A stretch of 64,000 bases of DNA from Yeosuana aromativorans (GTDB lineage Bacteria; Bacteroidota; Bacteroidia; Flavobacteriales; Flavobacteriaceae), in the NCBI RefSeq assembly GCF_014646655.1, contig NZ_BMNR01000003.1, positions 347,049-411,048 of the forward strand, written 5' to 3'. The notes under the pieces were generated by a model. The model saw only the letters and a program-made list of their open reading frames with translations, was not told where the DNA came from and did no database searches. This document shows, piece by piece, positions 14,861 to 22,581 of the stretch (positions within the stretch are counted from its first letter, which is position 1; each line of letters begins with the position of its first letter). Position numbers and translations under genes: made by a program.

Positions 14861-15901
14861 TTAAAAATTAAAAGCATCTATAAAATTTCCAATTAATATG
14901 GGCACAGGATAACTGTGGATATTATCAATTGGGATAGCATCACCATTAAGATTATCAACATGGATAATCCAAAATTTGGTATGTAAATGCTGATGTGATA
15001 GTTTATGGATAATTGTGTTGTCATTATATAAGGACACCTCAAAGTCAACCTCTTTTAATAGCTCATGGGTAGACAACTGTTTTGAAATGTTTTTTTCTGT
15101 TACAGCGGTTTTGGTCTCTATTAAAGGAAATTGATACAGATTTTGCCAGATACCTTTCCCTTCACGCTTTTCCAATATGGTTTTATTGTCTTTTGAAATA
15201 AGAACCAAAAAATTAAAATGTTTTTTGGAAACCTTATTTGGTTTAGTTTTTACAGGTAATTGGTTAATGCTGCTTTTTTGCAAAGCCACACAACTATCTT
15301 GCAACGGGCAGATGCTACAATTTGGATTTTGTGGTTTGCATTGCACAGCGCCAAACTCCATAATGGCTTGGTTAAAGTCTGCCGGGTTTTCTATGTCTAT
15401 CAACTGTTGGGCCAATAGTTTGAATTCCTTTTTCCCTTGTGTGGAGTTTATAGGTGTGTCTATTCCAAAATAGCGCGAAAGCACCCTGTAGACGTTGCCA
15501 TCAACTACAGCGGCAGGCTCATTAAAGCAAATGGAGGCTATGGCACTGGCTGTGTAATCGCCTACACCTTTTAACTGTAGGAGTTCTTTATAACTTGATG
15601 GGAATTCCCCATTCAGTTTTTCAACAATATATTTTGCCGTAGCATGCAAATTCCTGGCACGTGAGTAATAGCCCAATCCTTGCCACAATTTTAAAACCTG
15701 ACTTTCATCGGCATTGGCCAAATGAAAAACGGTTGGAAATTCCCTAAGAAAAGACTCATAATATGGCAGGCCTTGCTTAATTTGTGTCTGCTGCAAAATA
15801 ATTTCTGATAACCAAATACAATAAGGGTCTTTGGTTTGTCTCCACGGAAGTTCTCGTTTATTATTTGAATACCAATTTATTAATGTTTTAGAGACTATCA
15901 T
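14861..15901 (-). CDS. mutY: A/G-specific adenine glycosylase
   Basis: A 346-residue DNA glycosylase that removes adenine paired with 8-oxoguanine. It has LPWRQTKDPYCIWLSEIILQ with the catalytic Glu, the helix-hairpin-helix LKGVGDYTASAIA, the catalytic Asp in AVVDGNVYRVLSR, and the [4Fe-4S] ligands in CKPQNPNCSICPLQDSC. A C-terminal MutT-like domain (about 220-340) would recognise 8-oxoG. The ATG at 15901 is chosen because the upstream in-frame TTG at 15925 falls inside a TATTTTTG promoter element. It heads the mutY-ssb-gldE-gldD run. Confidence 0.96.
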   Translation of the reverse strand: MIVSKTLINWYSNNKRELPWRQTKDPYCIWLSEIILQQTQIKQGLPYYESFLREFPTVFHLANADESQVLKLWQGLGYYSRARNLHATAKYIVEKLNGEFPSSYKELLQLKGVGDYTASAIASICFNEPAAVVDGNVYRVLSRYFGIDTPINSTQGKKEFKLLAQQLIDIENPADFNQAIMEFGAVQCKPQNPNCSICPLQDSCVALQKSSINQLPVKTKPNKVSKKHFNFLVLISKDNKTILEKREGKGIWQNLYQFPLIETKTAVTEKNISKQLSTHELLKEVDFEVSLYNDNTIIHKLSHQHLHTKFWIIHVDNLNGDAIPIDNIHSYPVPILIGNFIDAFNF

Positions 15902-15922
15902 TCTTTGATTTAAATGAGTAGG

Positions 15923-15930
15923 CAAAAATA
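15923..15930 (-). promoter_or_regulatory. -7 promoter element of mutY
   Basis: Minus-strand TATTTTTG matches TAnnTTTG and lies 21 bases upstream of the mutY ATG at 15901, predicting a very short leader. It is back to back with the HU promoter. No TTG is evident at -33. Confidence 0.55.
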
Positions 15931-15964
15931 AACGTTTATAATCTTAAATTTTAATGAATTAGGT

Positions 15965-15996
15965 TTGAAATATTGAATTTTAAATTCCTATATTTG
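15965..15996 (+). promoter_or_regulatory. Promoter of the HU gene
   Basis: TTG (15965-15967), a 21-base spacer and TATATTTG (15989-15996) match the Bacteroidota promoter pattern, with the HU ATG 45 bases further on. Confidence 0.7.
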
Positions 15997-16040
15997 CATC
16001 CCTTTTAAATTTATATAGTAACTTAAATAAAATATTAAAA

Positions 16041-16331
16041 ATGACTAAGGCTGATTTAGTAGCAAAAATTTCCGAAAAATTAGGAATTGAGAAAGGCGAT
16101 GTTCAAGCAACCGTTGAAACGTTCATGGATGAAGTAAAAACCTCTTTAGAAAGTGGCGATAATGTTTACTTAAGAGGATTTGGAAGTTTCATTATTAAAA
16201 CAAGAGCAGAAAAAACCGGTAGAAATATTTCAAAAAATACCACTATCAAAATACCTGCGCACAACATTCCTTCTTTTAAGCCTGCAAAAGTATTTGTTGA
16301 AGGCGTTAAAACTAACGTAGACGTTAAATAA
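16041..16331 (+). CDS. HU family DNA-binding protein
   Basis: A 96-residue nucleoid protein of the HU/IHF family. It begins MTKADLVAKISEKLGIEKGD, has the conserved GFGSF (LRGFGSFIIKTRAEKTGRNI) leading into the beta-arm, and the arm residues IPAHNIPSFKPAK with the intercalating proline region. The family binds DNA as a dimer and bends it. The C-terminal VEGVKTNVDVK tail is slightly longer than in E. coli HU. The gene is followed 34 bases later by a 30-codon basic gene, with a terminator only after that, so the two are likely cotranscribed. Confidence 0.96.
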   Translation: MTKADLVAKISEKLGIEKGDVQATVETFMDEVKTSLESGDNVYLRGFGSFIIKTRAEKTGRNISKNTTIKIPAHNIPSFKPAKVFVEGVKTNVDVK

Positions 16332-16365
16332 AACATTTATATTATTAATTTAAAAAACATAATTT

Positions 16366-16458
16366 ATGCCAAGTGGTAAAAAACGCAAGAGACATAAGGT
16401 TGCAACGCACAAGCGTAAAAAACGTAGGCGCGCTAATCGTCACAAAAAGAAAAAATAA
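16366..16458 (+). CDS. 30-residue highly basic protein, possibly ribosome-associated (AURKAIP1/COX24-like)
   Basis: The ORF ATG 16366 to TAA 16456-16458 encodes 30 residues, 19 of them Lys, Arg or His (MPSGKKRKRHK, then VATHKRKKRRRANRHKKKK). The pattern KKRKRHKxxxHKRKKRRR resembles the AURKAIP1/COX24 motif of mitochondrial mS38 and actinobacterial bS22, which sit in rRNA. It lies between the HU gene and a strong terminator, with an A-rich upstream region as is usual for translated genes here. The coding assignment is strong by context and composition; ribosome association is inferred from resemblance only. Confidence 0.8.
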   Translation: MPSGKKRKRHKVATHKRKKRRRANRHKKKK

Positions 16459-16460
16459 CC

Positions 16461-16492
16461 AAAAAAAGTAGTTACATAAGCTACTTTTTTTT
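16461..16492 (+). terminator. Terminator after the HU/small basic protein pair
   Basis: AAAAAAGTAG pairs with CTACTTTTTT around a nine-base loop, followed by TTGG. Confidence 0.85.
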
Positions 16493-16667
16493 GGTCTTTA
16501 ATACAAAACGTTCTTTGAAATGAGTTCATCAAAATTTTAATCACTTTACGTGGTTTTTGAACTCCACGGATTTAAAAAATCCTGTGAAAAATAATGTATA
16601 ATCCATCTATATAATTTGGTTGTTGGTTAATGGTTTACAGTTGATTGTTATTGGTGTTCCACTTTTA

Positions 16668-16701
16668 ACTTTTTAACTTTTAACTTTTAGCTTTTAACTA
16701 A
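16668..16701. repeat. Degenerate short tandem repeat (CTTTTAA units)
   Basis: Five successive units of roughly 7-8 bases (ACTTTTA, ACTTTTT, AACTTTTA and similar) precede rng. It resembles the heptamer array near 2270 in period but not in sequence. No promoter consensus could be placed confidently within it. Confidence 0.55.
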
Positions 16702-16725
16702 AGCGTATGGATAAAAATTAACTTA

Positions 16726-18273
16726 ATGGATAAAGAATTGATTATTCGATCTAGTTCAGAAGATGTTGATTTTGCCTTATTAAAAGATGGAAAACTCATT
16801 GAATTACATAAGGACGAAGGTGGTAACGATTTTTCTGTTGGTGATGTGTTTATAGCCAAAATAAGAAAAACCGTTCCCGGACTAAATGCTGCATTTGTTA
16901 ATGTAGGTTATGAAAAAGATGCGTTTTTGCATTATCATGATTTAGGGCCAAAACTTCCTTCTCTTTTAAAATTCACAAAACGTGTAAGCACAGGTAAACT
17001 AAAAGATTTTTCTTTAAAAAATTTCCCATTTGAAAAAGATATTGATAAAGGCGGAAGCATTGCCGATGTCTTAAAATCAAATCAATCGCTATTGGTACAA
17101 ATAGTAAAAGAACCCATATCAACTAAAGGGCCCAGAATAAGTTCTGAGCTGTCTATAGCTGGTAGGTATATTGTTTTAGTGCCTTTTTCCGATCGCATTT
17201 CCATTTCACAAAAAATAGAAAGCAAGGAAGAAAAAGACCGATTAAAACGATTGGTGAAAAGTATCACCCCTCAAGGTTTTGGAATTATTGTACGTACCGT
17301 AGCAGAAGGCAAAAAAGTAGCCGAACTGGATAAAGATTTACAAAACTTGCTTAGTCGTTGGACGGCAATGTGTAAAAAATTGAACAGAGCCCATCATCCA
17401 AGTAAAGTATTAGGAGAATTAAACAAAGCCTCGTCTATGTTACGGGATATATTTAATGACACCTTTACCAGTATTCATGTTGATGATGAAGAGCTTTATT
17501 ACCAAATTAAAGATTATGTGCAAGAAATTGCACCCAATAAAGAATCAATCGTTAAGTTGTATCAATCAAATGTTCCCATTTTCGAAAAATTTGGAATAGA
17601 AAGACAGATTAAAACCTCATTTGGTAAAACCGTTTCTATGTCAAAAGGCGCCTATTTAATAATAGAGCATACCGAAGCCCTTCATGTTATAGATGTAAAC
17701 AGCGGTAACAGGTCTAACAAGGCAAACAACCAAGAGGATACAGCACTAGAGGTCAACCTGATTGCTGCTACAGAAATTGCCCGCCAATTACGCTTGCGTG
17801 ATATGGGAGGCATCATAGTAGTGGATTTTATTGATATGACCAATGCTGAAAACAGGCAGAAGCTTTTCAATCATTTTAGAGATGAAATGAGCGATGACAG
17901 AGCCAAACACAAAATACTGCCTCCAAGTAAATTTGGATTGATCCAAATAACCAGACAGCGAGTACGTCCAGAAATGAACATAAAAACCCGCGAAGAAAAT
18001 CCAGACGCCATTATGAATGGTGAAGAAGTTGAAGCACCCATAGGATTGGTGCAAAAAATGACTCACGATCTGGAAACATTATTAAAAAAAGACTATAAAA
18101 AGTTGACTTTAAACACACATCCTTTTATAGCGGCCTTTTTAACAAAAGGTTTTCCATCAGTACGTTCAAAATGGTTTTTTGAACACAAAAAATGGGTTAA
18201 AGTTTTACCAAGAGATGCTTACACATATTTAGAATATCATTTTTTTGATAAAGATGGTAAACAAATTAAATAA
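16726..18273 (+). CDS. rng: Ribonuclease E/G family endoribonuclease
   Basis: A 515-residue RNase G-type enzyme without the long C-terminal scaffold of RNase E. The N-terminal S1-like domain begins near residue 37 (VGDVFIAKIRKTVPGLNAAFVNVG) and has an insertion with KLPSLLKFTKRV. The catalytic core includes GFGIIVRT, then LHVIDVNSGNRS and GGIIVVDFIDM, which carry the two metal-binding aspartates. The family cleaves AU-rich single-stranded RNA in rRNA maturation and mRNA decay. The HU-rng neighbourhood beside mutY recurs in flavobacteria as far as I know. A terminator follows. Confidence 0.96.
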   Translation: MDKELIIRSSSEDVDFALLKDGKLIELHKDEGGNDFSVGDVFIAKIRKTVPGLNAAFVNVGYEKDAFLHYHDLGPKLPSLLKFTKRVSTGKLKDFSLKNFPFEKDIDKGGSIADVLKSNQSLLVQIVKEPISTKGPRISSELSIAGRYIVLVPFSDRISISQKIESKEEKDRLKRLVKSITPQGFGIIVRTVAEGKKVAELDKDLQNLLSRWTAMCKKLNRAHHPSKVLGELNKASSMLRDIFNDTFTSIHVDDEELYYQIKDYVQEIAPNKESIVKLYQSNVPIFEKFGIERQIKTSFGKTVSMSKGAYLIIEHTEALHVIDVNSGNRSNKANNQEDTALEVNLIAATEIARQLRLRDMGGIIVVDFIDMTNAENRQKLFNHFRDEMSDDRAKHKILPPSKFGLIQITRQRVRPEMNIKTREENPDAIMNGEEVEAPIGLVQKMTHDLETLLKKDYKKLTLNTHPFIAAFLTKGFPSVRSKWFFEHKKWVKVLPRDAYTYLEYHFFDKDGKQIK

Positions 18274-18274
18274 T

Positions 18275-18309
18275 TAAAAAAAGCCCAGCTAAAATTAGTT
18301 GGGCTTTTT
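18275..18309 (+). terminator. Terminator of rng
   Basis: AAAAAGCCCAGCT pairs with AGTTGGGCTTTTT around an AT loop, six bases after the stop codon. Confidence 0.88.
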
Positions 18310-18318
18310 GTTTTAATA

Positions 18319-18409
18319 CGTCATTGTGAAGGTAATTTTTAATTACCTGTGGCAATCTAATTATTTCTATTTCTAAGAGATTACTTCGTCATACTTTCTC
18401 GTAATGACA
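18319..18409. repeat. Degenerate inverted-repeat (MITE/REP-like) element
   Basis: CGTCATTGTGAAGG at the left end is the inverse of CTTTCTCGTAATGACA at the right end with few mismatches, and internal GGCAATCT pairs with AGATTACT. This is a decayed form of the widespread CGTCATTGCGAG...GCAATCTC palindromic repeat. It fills the gap between rng and the convergent peptidase gene. Confidence 0.65.
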
Positions 18410-18418
18410 TAATAAATT

Positions 18419-19318
18419 TTATAACGAAGGCGCGCTAAACGTATCGCCTTGTGATAAATCTCCGGTATCAAATCCCTTTTTAAACCAACGCATACGCTGT
18501 GCCGAGGTACCATGCGTAAAGGAGTCTGGAACCACATGTCCGCTTGATTGCTTTTGCAAGCGGTCATCACCAATGGCATTGGCGGCATTCAAGGCCTCCT
18601 CCAAATCGCCCGTTTCCATCATCTGTGTCATTTCTTGCGAATAGTGCGCCCAAACGCCCGCTAAAAAATCGGCTTGAAGCTCCAATCTGACTGAGTATTT
18701 ATTGTATTCTGTTTGACTAAGTTGACCTCTTAATCGTTGCATTTTATCAGAAATTCCCATTATTTTTTGGATATGGTGCCCTACCTCATGGGCAATTACA
18801 TAGGCTTGGGCAAAATCGCCTGGTGCATGTAATTGGCGTTCCATATCATCAAAAAAACTTAAATCCAAATATAATTTTTCATCGCCCGGACAATAAAAAG
18901 GTCCTGTTGAACTGGAAGCCGAACCACACGCAGATGACACCGAACCTGTAAAAAGCACCAATGTAGGCTCTCTGTAATTATCTAAAAGCTTATTCCAAAC
19001 ATCTTCGGTATTCGCCAATATGGTAGCACTAAAATCCGCTAATTCCTGTTCTTTGGCAGTAGGTTTATATGGTGCAGATGTTTCTGTTTGAACGCTACCG
19101 CCACTTAAAAACTGACTGATTAACGTTAATGGGTTCTTACCTAGTATTAAAGAAATCACCAAAAAGACACCAACAATAAATAGTCCTACTTTTGAAAACA
19201 GAAGTCTAATTAAAGGCCCTAAAAGTGTTGGGTTAACCCCGCCTATTCCTTGTCCTGATGACCTTTGCCCTCTACGGTCTTCAACATTGGAACTGCGTCT
19301 TCTACCTTGCCATTTCAT
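18419..19318 (-). CDS. YpfJ-like neutral zinc metallopeptidase
   Basis: A 299-residue protein with an RG/S-rich N-terminus, a membrane anchor near residues 44-61 (VGLFIVGVFLVISLILG) and a zincin domain with HEVGHH (ligands His177 and His181, catalytic Glu178). SACGSASSSTGPFYCPGD and FLAGVWAH are typical of the putative neutral zinc metallopeptidase (YpfJ) family. The physiological substrate is unknown. The active site is predicted to be extracytoplasmic. The gene is monocistronic and convergent with rng, with a repeat element between them. Confidence 0.92.
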   Translation of the reverse strand: MKWQGRRRSSNVEDRRGQRSSGQGIGGVNPTLLGPLIRLLFSKVGLFIVGVFLVISLILGKNPLTLISQFLSGGSVQTETSAPYKPTAKEQELADFSATILANTEDVWNKLLDNYREPTLVLFTGSVSSACGSASSSTGPFYCPGDEKLYLDLSFFDDMERQLHAPGDFAQAYVIAHEVGHHIQKIMGISDKMQRLRGQLSQTEYNKYSVRLELQADFLAGVWAHYSQEMTQMMETGDLEEALNAANAIGDDRLQKQSSGHVVPDSFTHGTSAQRMRWFKKGFDTGDLSQGDTFSAPSL

Positions 19319-19458
19319 ATTATAAAAATAAATTCCCTGTATTTTAAGTGAATCAATTTACATATTATTTTAATATGTTGAATTATTAAAATGATATAAA
19401 AAAAGGAATATAGCTAATATCACTAAGCTGGATTTAGGATTATTGAAGCTTTGATGAG

Positions 19459-19478
19459 ATTCCTGCTTTCGCAGGAAT
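19459..19478. terminator. Perfect hairpin after the aldo-keto reductase stop
   Basis: ATTCCTGC-TTTC-GCAGGAAT is a perfect 8-bp stem with a tetraloop, 2 bases beyond the stop codon. It has no long T-run on the minus strand, and it resembles a dispersed flavobacterial hairpin repeat. Confidence 0.5.
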
Positions 19479-19479
19479 T

Positions 19480-20520
19480 TTAAGGTGCCGGATTAGGAAT
19501 CACTTTATGGACTTCATTGATTTGTGCCAAGACCTCCTCAGATAACGTTACATTGATACTATCTATGTTTTCCTTAAGCTGTTCCATTTTAGTGGCACCT
19601 ATGATGTTGCTGGTAACAAACGGTTGCTGATTGACAAACGCTAAACTCATTTGCGCCAAGCTCATATTATTATCCTCTGCAATTTTTAAATAGCGTTTGG
19701 CAGCTTCGGTAGATTGTTCACTGCTATATCTTGCAAATCTTGGAAACAATTTTAATCGGGAATCATCTGTGGCCGTGCCTTTTATATATTTACCGGACAA
19801 CACTCCAAATGCCATGGGCGAATAGGCCAACAACCCAATGTTTTCCCTTAAAGAAACCTCAGCTAAGTCGCCTTCAAATGTTCTGTTTAGCAAGGAATAC
19901 GCATTCTGAATGGTGCTCATTCTTGGTAAACCATTATTTTTTGATTCCTCTAAATAACGCATGGTTCCCCATGCTTTTTCATTGGATATACCAATATGGC
20001 GGATTTTACCTGCTTTGATTTGCTCTTCAAGAGCACGGAGCACCTCATTAAAATTATCTTGCCATTCATCACTGGGGTCATGTTTGTAGTCTCTAATACC
20101 AAATGTATTGGTTAAGCGCTCTGGCCAGTGAATTTGGTACAAATCAATATAATCGGTTTGCAAGCGTTTTAACTCCTTTTCAATAGCTTCAGTAATAGAT
20201 TCAGGGTTTAAACCCGTACTGCGTATGTGTTTGGTATAGTCGCTGGAACGGCCAATAATCTTACTTGCTAAAATAATCTTATCTCTATTGCCTGTTTTGT
20301 GGAACCACGTTCCAATAATCTTACTGGTTCGCCCTTGGGTTTTGGGTTCGGCAGGAACCGGATACATTTCTGCGGTGTCAAAAAAATTGATACCTTGCTC
20401 CAAAGCATAGTCCATTTGTTGATGCCCTTCTGCTTCTGTGTTTTGATTGCCCCATGTCATGGTGCCCAAACATATTTTACTGACTTTTATATTGGTATTA
20501 GGTAAGGTTGTATATTTCAT
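19480..20520 (-). CDS. NADP(H)-dependent aldo-keto reductase (Tas-like)
   Basis: A 346-residue TIM-barrel oxidoreductase. The catalytic tetrad is visible: FDTAEMYP (Asp and Tyr), KIIGRSSDY (Lys, beginning ILASK) and YQIHWPER (His). The C-terminal cofactor loop reads SNIIGATKMEQLKENI. Length and the start (YTTLPNTNIKVSKICLGTMTWGNQNTEAEGHQQMD, of which the GTMTWGNQN segment is diagnostic) match the Tas/NADP(H)-dependent subgroup. The natural substrate is unknown; general aldehyde/ketone reduction is likely. It is preceded by a terminator for the OmpA gene and so is transcribed on its own. Confidence 0.94.
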   Translation of the reverse strand: MKYTTLPNTNIKVSKICLGTMTWGNQNTEAEGHQQMDYALEQGINFFDTAEMYPVPAEPKTQGRTSKIIGTWFHKTGNRDKIILASKIIGRSSDYTKHIRSTGLNPESITEAIEKELKRLQTDYIDLYQIHWPERLTNTFGIRDYKHDPSDEWQDNFNEVLRALEEQIKAGKIRHIGISNEKAWGTMRYLEESKNNGLPRMSTIQNAYSLLNRTFEGDLAEVSLRENIGLLAYSPMAFGVLSGKYIKGTATDDSRLKLFPRFARYSSEQSTEAAKRYLKIAEDNNMSLAQMSLAFVNQQPFVTSNIIGATKMEQLKENIDSINVTLSEEVLAQINEVHKVIPNPAP

Positions 20521-20554
20521 CTATTAAATTTTGCTTTTGAAAAAAGCTTAAAGA

Positions 20555-20592
20555 TAAAAAAACCTTTCAGAGTAATAGATTCTGAAAGGTTT
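20555..20592 (-). terminator. Terminator of the OmpA-family lipoprotein gene
   Basis: On the minus strand AAACCTTTCAGA pairs with TCTGAAAGGTTT, followed by a T-tract. It lies about 110 bases after the stop codon; REP-like copy B sits between. Confidence 0.82.
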
Positions 20593-20612
20593 AAAACTAT
20601 GTTAAGGTTTTT

Positions 20613-20698
20613 GCGTTAGCGATTGCAGTGTAAATCCTTTTATTTTTATGCTAAAAAATAAAAGATTGCAACGTAAAGCGCGACCCTTGTGGTAACGC
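20613..20698 (+). repeat. REP-like palindromic element, copy B
   Basis: It contains TAGCGATTGCAGTG (20617-20630), an AT-rich hairpin (CTTTTATTTTT against AAAAAATAAAAG) and AACGTAAAGCGCG (20670-20682), closed by outer arms GCGTTA (20613-20618) and TAACGC (20693-20698). The conserved blocks match copy A at 8573-8663 in the same order. Confidence 0.75.
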
Positions 20699-20705
20699 CC
20701 ACTTA

Positions 20706-21665
20706 TTAATTATCATTTAACAACTTGGAAAGCTCGTCTAACTTAGGTGTTAAAATGACTTCTATTCGTCTGTTTTTGGCACGTCCCTCAGGTGTATCGT
20801 TGGTTGCAATTGGTGCATACTCCCCACGTCCTGCTGCGGTTAAGTTTTCAGGATTAATGCCATCATTTTCTCGTAAAATATTAACAATAGCAGTGGCTCG
20901 TTTGGTTGATAAATCCCAGTTACCACTTAACTGTCCGTTACCTTGATATGGAACGTTATCGGTATGTCCTTCAATTAGCACAGCTATGTCAGGATTTTGT
21001 GCTAAAACGTTACCGAGTTGCTGAACGGCTCGTCTTCCCTCTGAACCAACAGCCCAACTACCTGAATTGAACAATAATTTATTTTCCATAGAGACATATA
21101 CTTTACCATTGCGTTGCTCAACAGTTAGTCCTTTACCTTCAAAATCGGTCAAGGCTCTTGAGATAGCATCTTTTAATGCTCTCATGGCCGCATCTTTATC
21201 GGCTATCACTTTTTCTAGTTCTGCCACACGATTAGAACGGTCTTCCAATTCGTTTTTAAGTTTTACAAGACGTTGGTTCTCAGCTGCCAAAGCTTGTTCT
21301 TTAGCTTCCAGCTGAGCCAATAACTCCCTGTTTTTTTGGGAATTTGCAGCAATAGCTGCTGAACTGTTTTTTTCCAAAGCATCATACGAATCTTTTAACG
21401 CATCGTAGTTGGCCTTTGTGGCATTGTAATCACTTTGTAATCTGTCACGGTCTGCTACGGCTTCATCATAGGCCGCTTGCAGTTGCTTCAATTCATTTTC
21501 TGCCGCTGTTTTGGCGCTTAAAAGAGATTCGTTCTCATCAGATAGTTTCCTGTTTTCCTGTTTTAAATTATTGTATTTTCCTTCTAACTCCTTATAAACT
21601 TTAGGAGACACACAAGAAGCTACAAATGCTAACGTTACGACTGCTAATGGGATTTTTTTTATCAT
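20706..21665 (-). CDS. OmpA-family peptidoglycan-binding lipoprotein with coiled coil
   Basis: A 319-residue lipoprotein. Its signal ends at Cys18 (AFVASC). A long heptad-rich coiled coil spans about residues 25-170, followed by an OmpA/MotB domain (about 190-305: LLFNSGSWAVGSEG, IAVLIEGHTDNVPY, LSTKRATAIVNIL, GRGEYAPIATNDTPEGRAKNRRIEVIL) that binds diaminopimelate in peptidoglycan. It likely ties the outer membrane to the cell wall across a long spacer. The gene is downstream of xth on the same strand (31-base gap) and has its own terminator beyond a repeat element. Confidence 0.94.
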   Translation of the reverse strand: MIKKIPLAVVTLAFVASCVSPKVYKELEGKYNNLKQENRKLSDENESLLSAKTAAENELKQLQAAYDEAVADRDRLQSDYNATKANYDALKDSYDALEKNSSAAIAANSQKNRELLAQLEAKEQALAAENQRLVKLKNELEDRSNRVAELEKVIADKDAAMRALKDAISRALTDFEGKGLTVEQRNGKVYVSMENKLLFNSGSWAVGSEGRRAVQQLGNVLAQNPDIAVLIEGHTDNVPYQGNGQLSGNWDLSTKRATAIVNILRENDGINPENLTAAGRGEYAPIATNDTPEGRAKNRRIEVILTPKLDELSKLLNDN

Positions 21666-21696
21666 TTTTTATATTCTGATTAAGGTTTGTTTTAAC

Positions 21697-22461
21697 TTAT
21701 TTTTCTATTTCCAATAAAATAGGACAATGATCACTGTGGGCAGCGTCAGACAATATAACGGCTCTTTTAATGTTTTCTTGTAATGGTTGCGAAACCATGG
21801 CATAATCCAAACGCCATCCTTTGTTATTAGCTCGGGCATTGGCACGATAACTCCACCAGGTATAATTATCGGGCTCTTTATTTAAATACCTGAAAGAATC
21901 TATAAAGCCACTTTTAATGAAGTTACCAATCCACTTGCGCTCTACCGGTAAAAATCCGGAGGTATTGCTCAAGCCTTTTGGATTATGAATATCGATTTCT
22001 TCATGACAAATATTATAATCACCACAAATAATCAAATTTGGGATGTCTTTTTTAAGGGTATTGATATAGTTTTGAAACATGTCCATATATTCAAGTTTAT
22101 GGTCTAAACGGGCATCATTGGTTCCTGAGGGTAAATACAAACTCATGACTGAAAATCCATCAAAATCTGCTCTAAGGTTTCTGCCTTCAAAATCCATTGA
22201 CTCAATTCCTGTGCCATATTCAACATGATTGGGTTTGATCTTACTTAAAATGGCAACCCCGCTATATCCTTTTTTTTGCGCGCTAAACCAATAGGTGTAT
22301 TGGTATCCCGCTTCAGTAAACATATCTAAATCCAATTGTTCTTTTAATGCCTTTATTTCCTGTAAGCAAACAATATCGGGGTTGGCACTTTTCAACCAGT
22401 CTATAAACCCTTTATTAATTGCTGCTCTTATACCATTGACGTTATAGGATATTATCTTCAT
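21697..22461 (-). CDS. xth: Exodeoxyribonuclease III (AP endonuclease)
   Basis: A 254-residue EEP-fold enzyme for base-excision repair. Catalytic features are MKIISYNVNGIRAA, CLQEIKAL (Glu), GDYNICHEEIDIHNPKG (Asp and Asn) and the final SDHCPILLEI (Asp-His). NNKGWRLDYAMVS is typical of XthA. It is distinct from the two longer EEP-fold proteins near 50 and 55 kb, which lack AP-endonuclease landmarks. It acts in the cytoplasm on abasic sites and 3'-blocked ends. Confidence 0.96.
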   Translation of the reverse strand: MKIISYNVNGIRAAINKGFIDWLKSANPDIVCLQEIKALKEQLDLDMFTEAGYQYTYWFSAQKKGYSGVAILSKIKPNHVEYGTGIESMDFEGRNLRADFDGFSVMSLYLPSGTNDARLDHKLEYMDMFQNYINTLKKDIPNLIICGDYNICHEEIDIHNPKGLSNTSGFLPVERKWIGNFIKSGFIDSFRYLNKEPDNYTWWSYRANARANNKGWRLDYAMVSQPLQENIKRAVILSDAAHSDHCPILLEIEK

Positions 22462-22581
22462 GTTTCTAATAAGAATTTCAGCTAAAATAAATAATGCGTT
22501 ACTTTTACACTATTATTTTACAGCACATTTAACGAAAAGTATTAACAAAATATTTTAAACCATTTGTAGTTTAAATATCAA

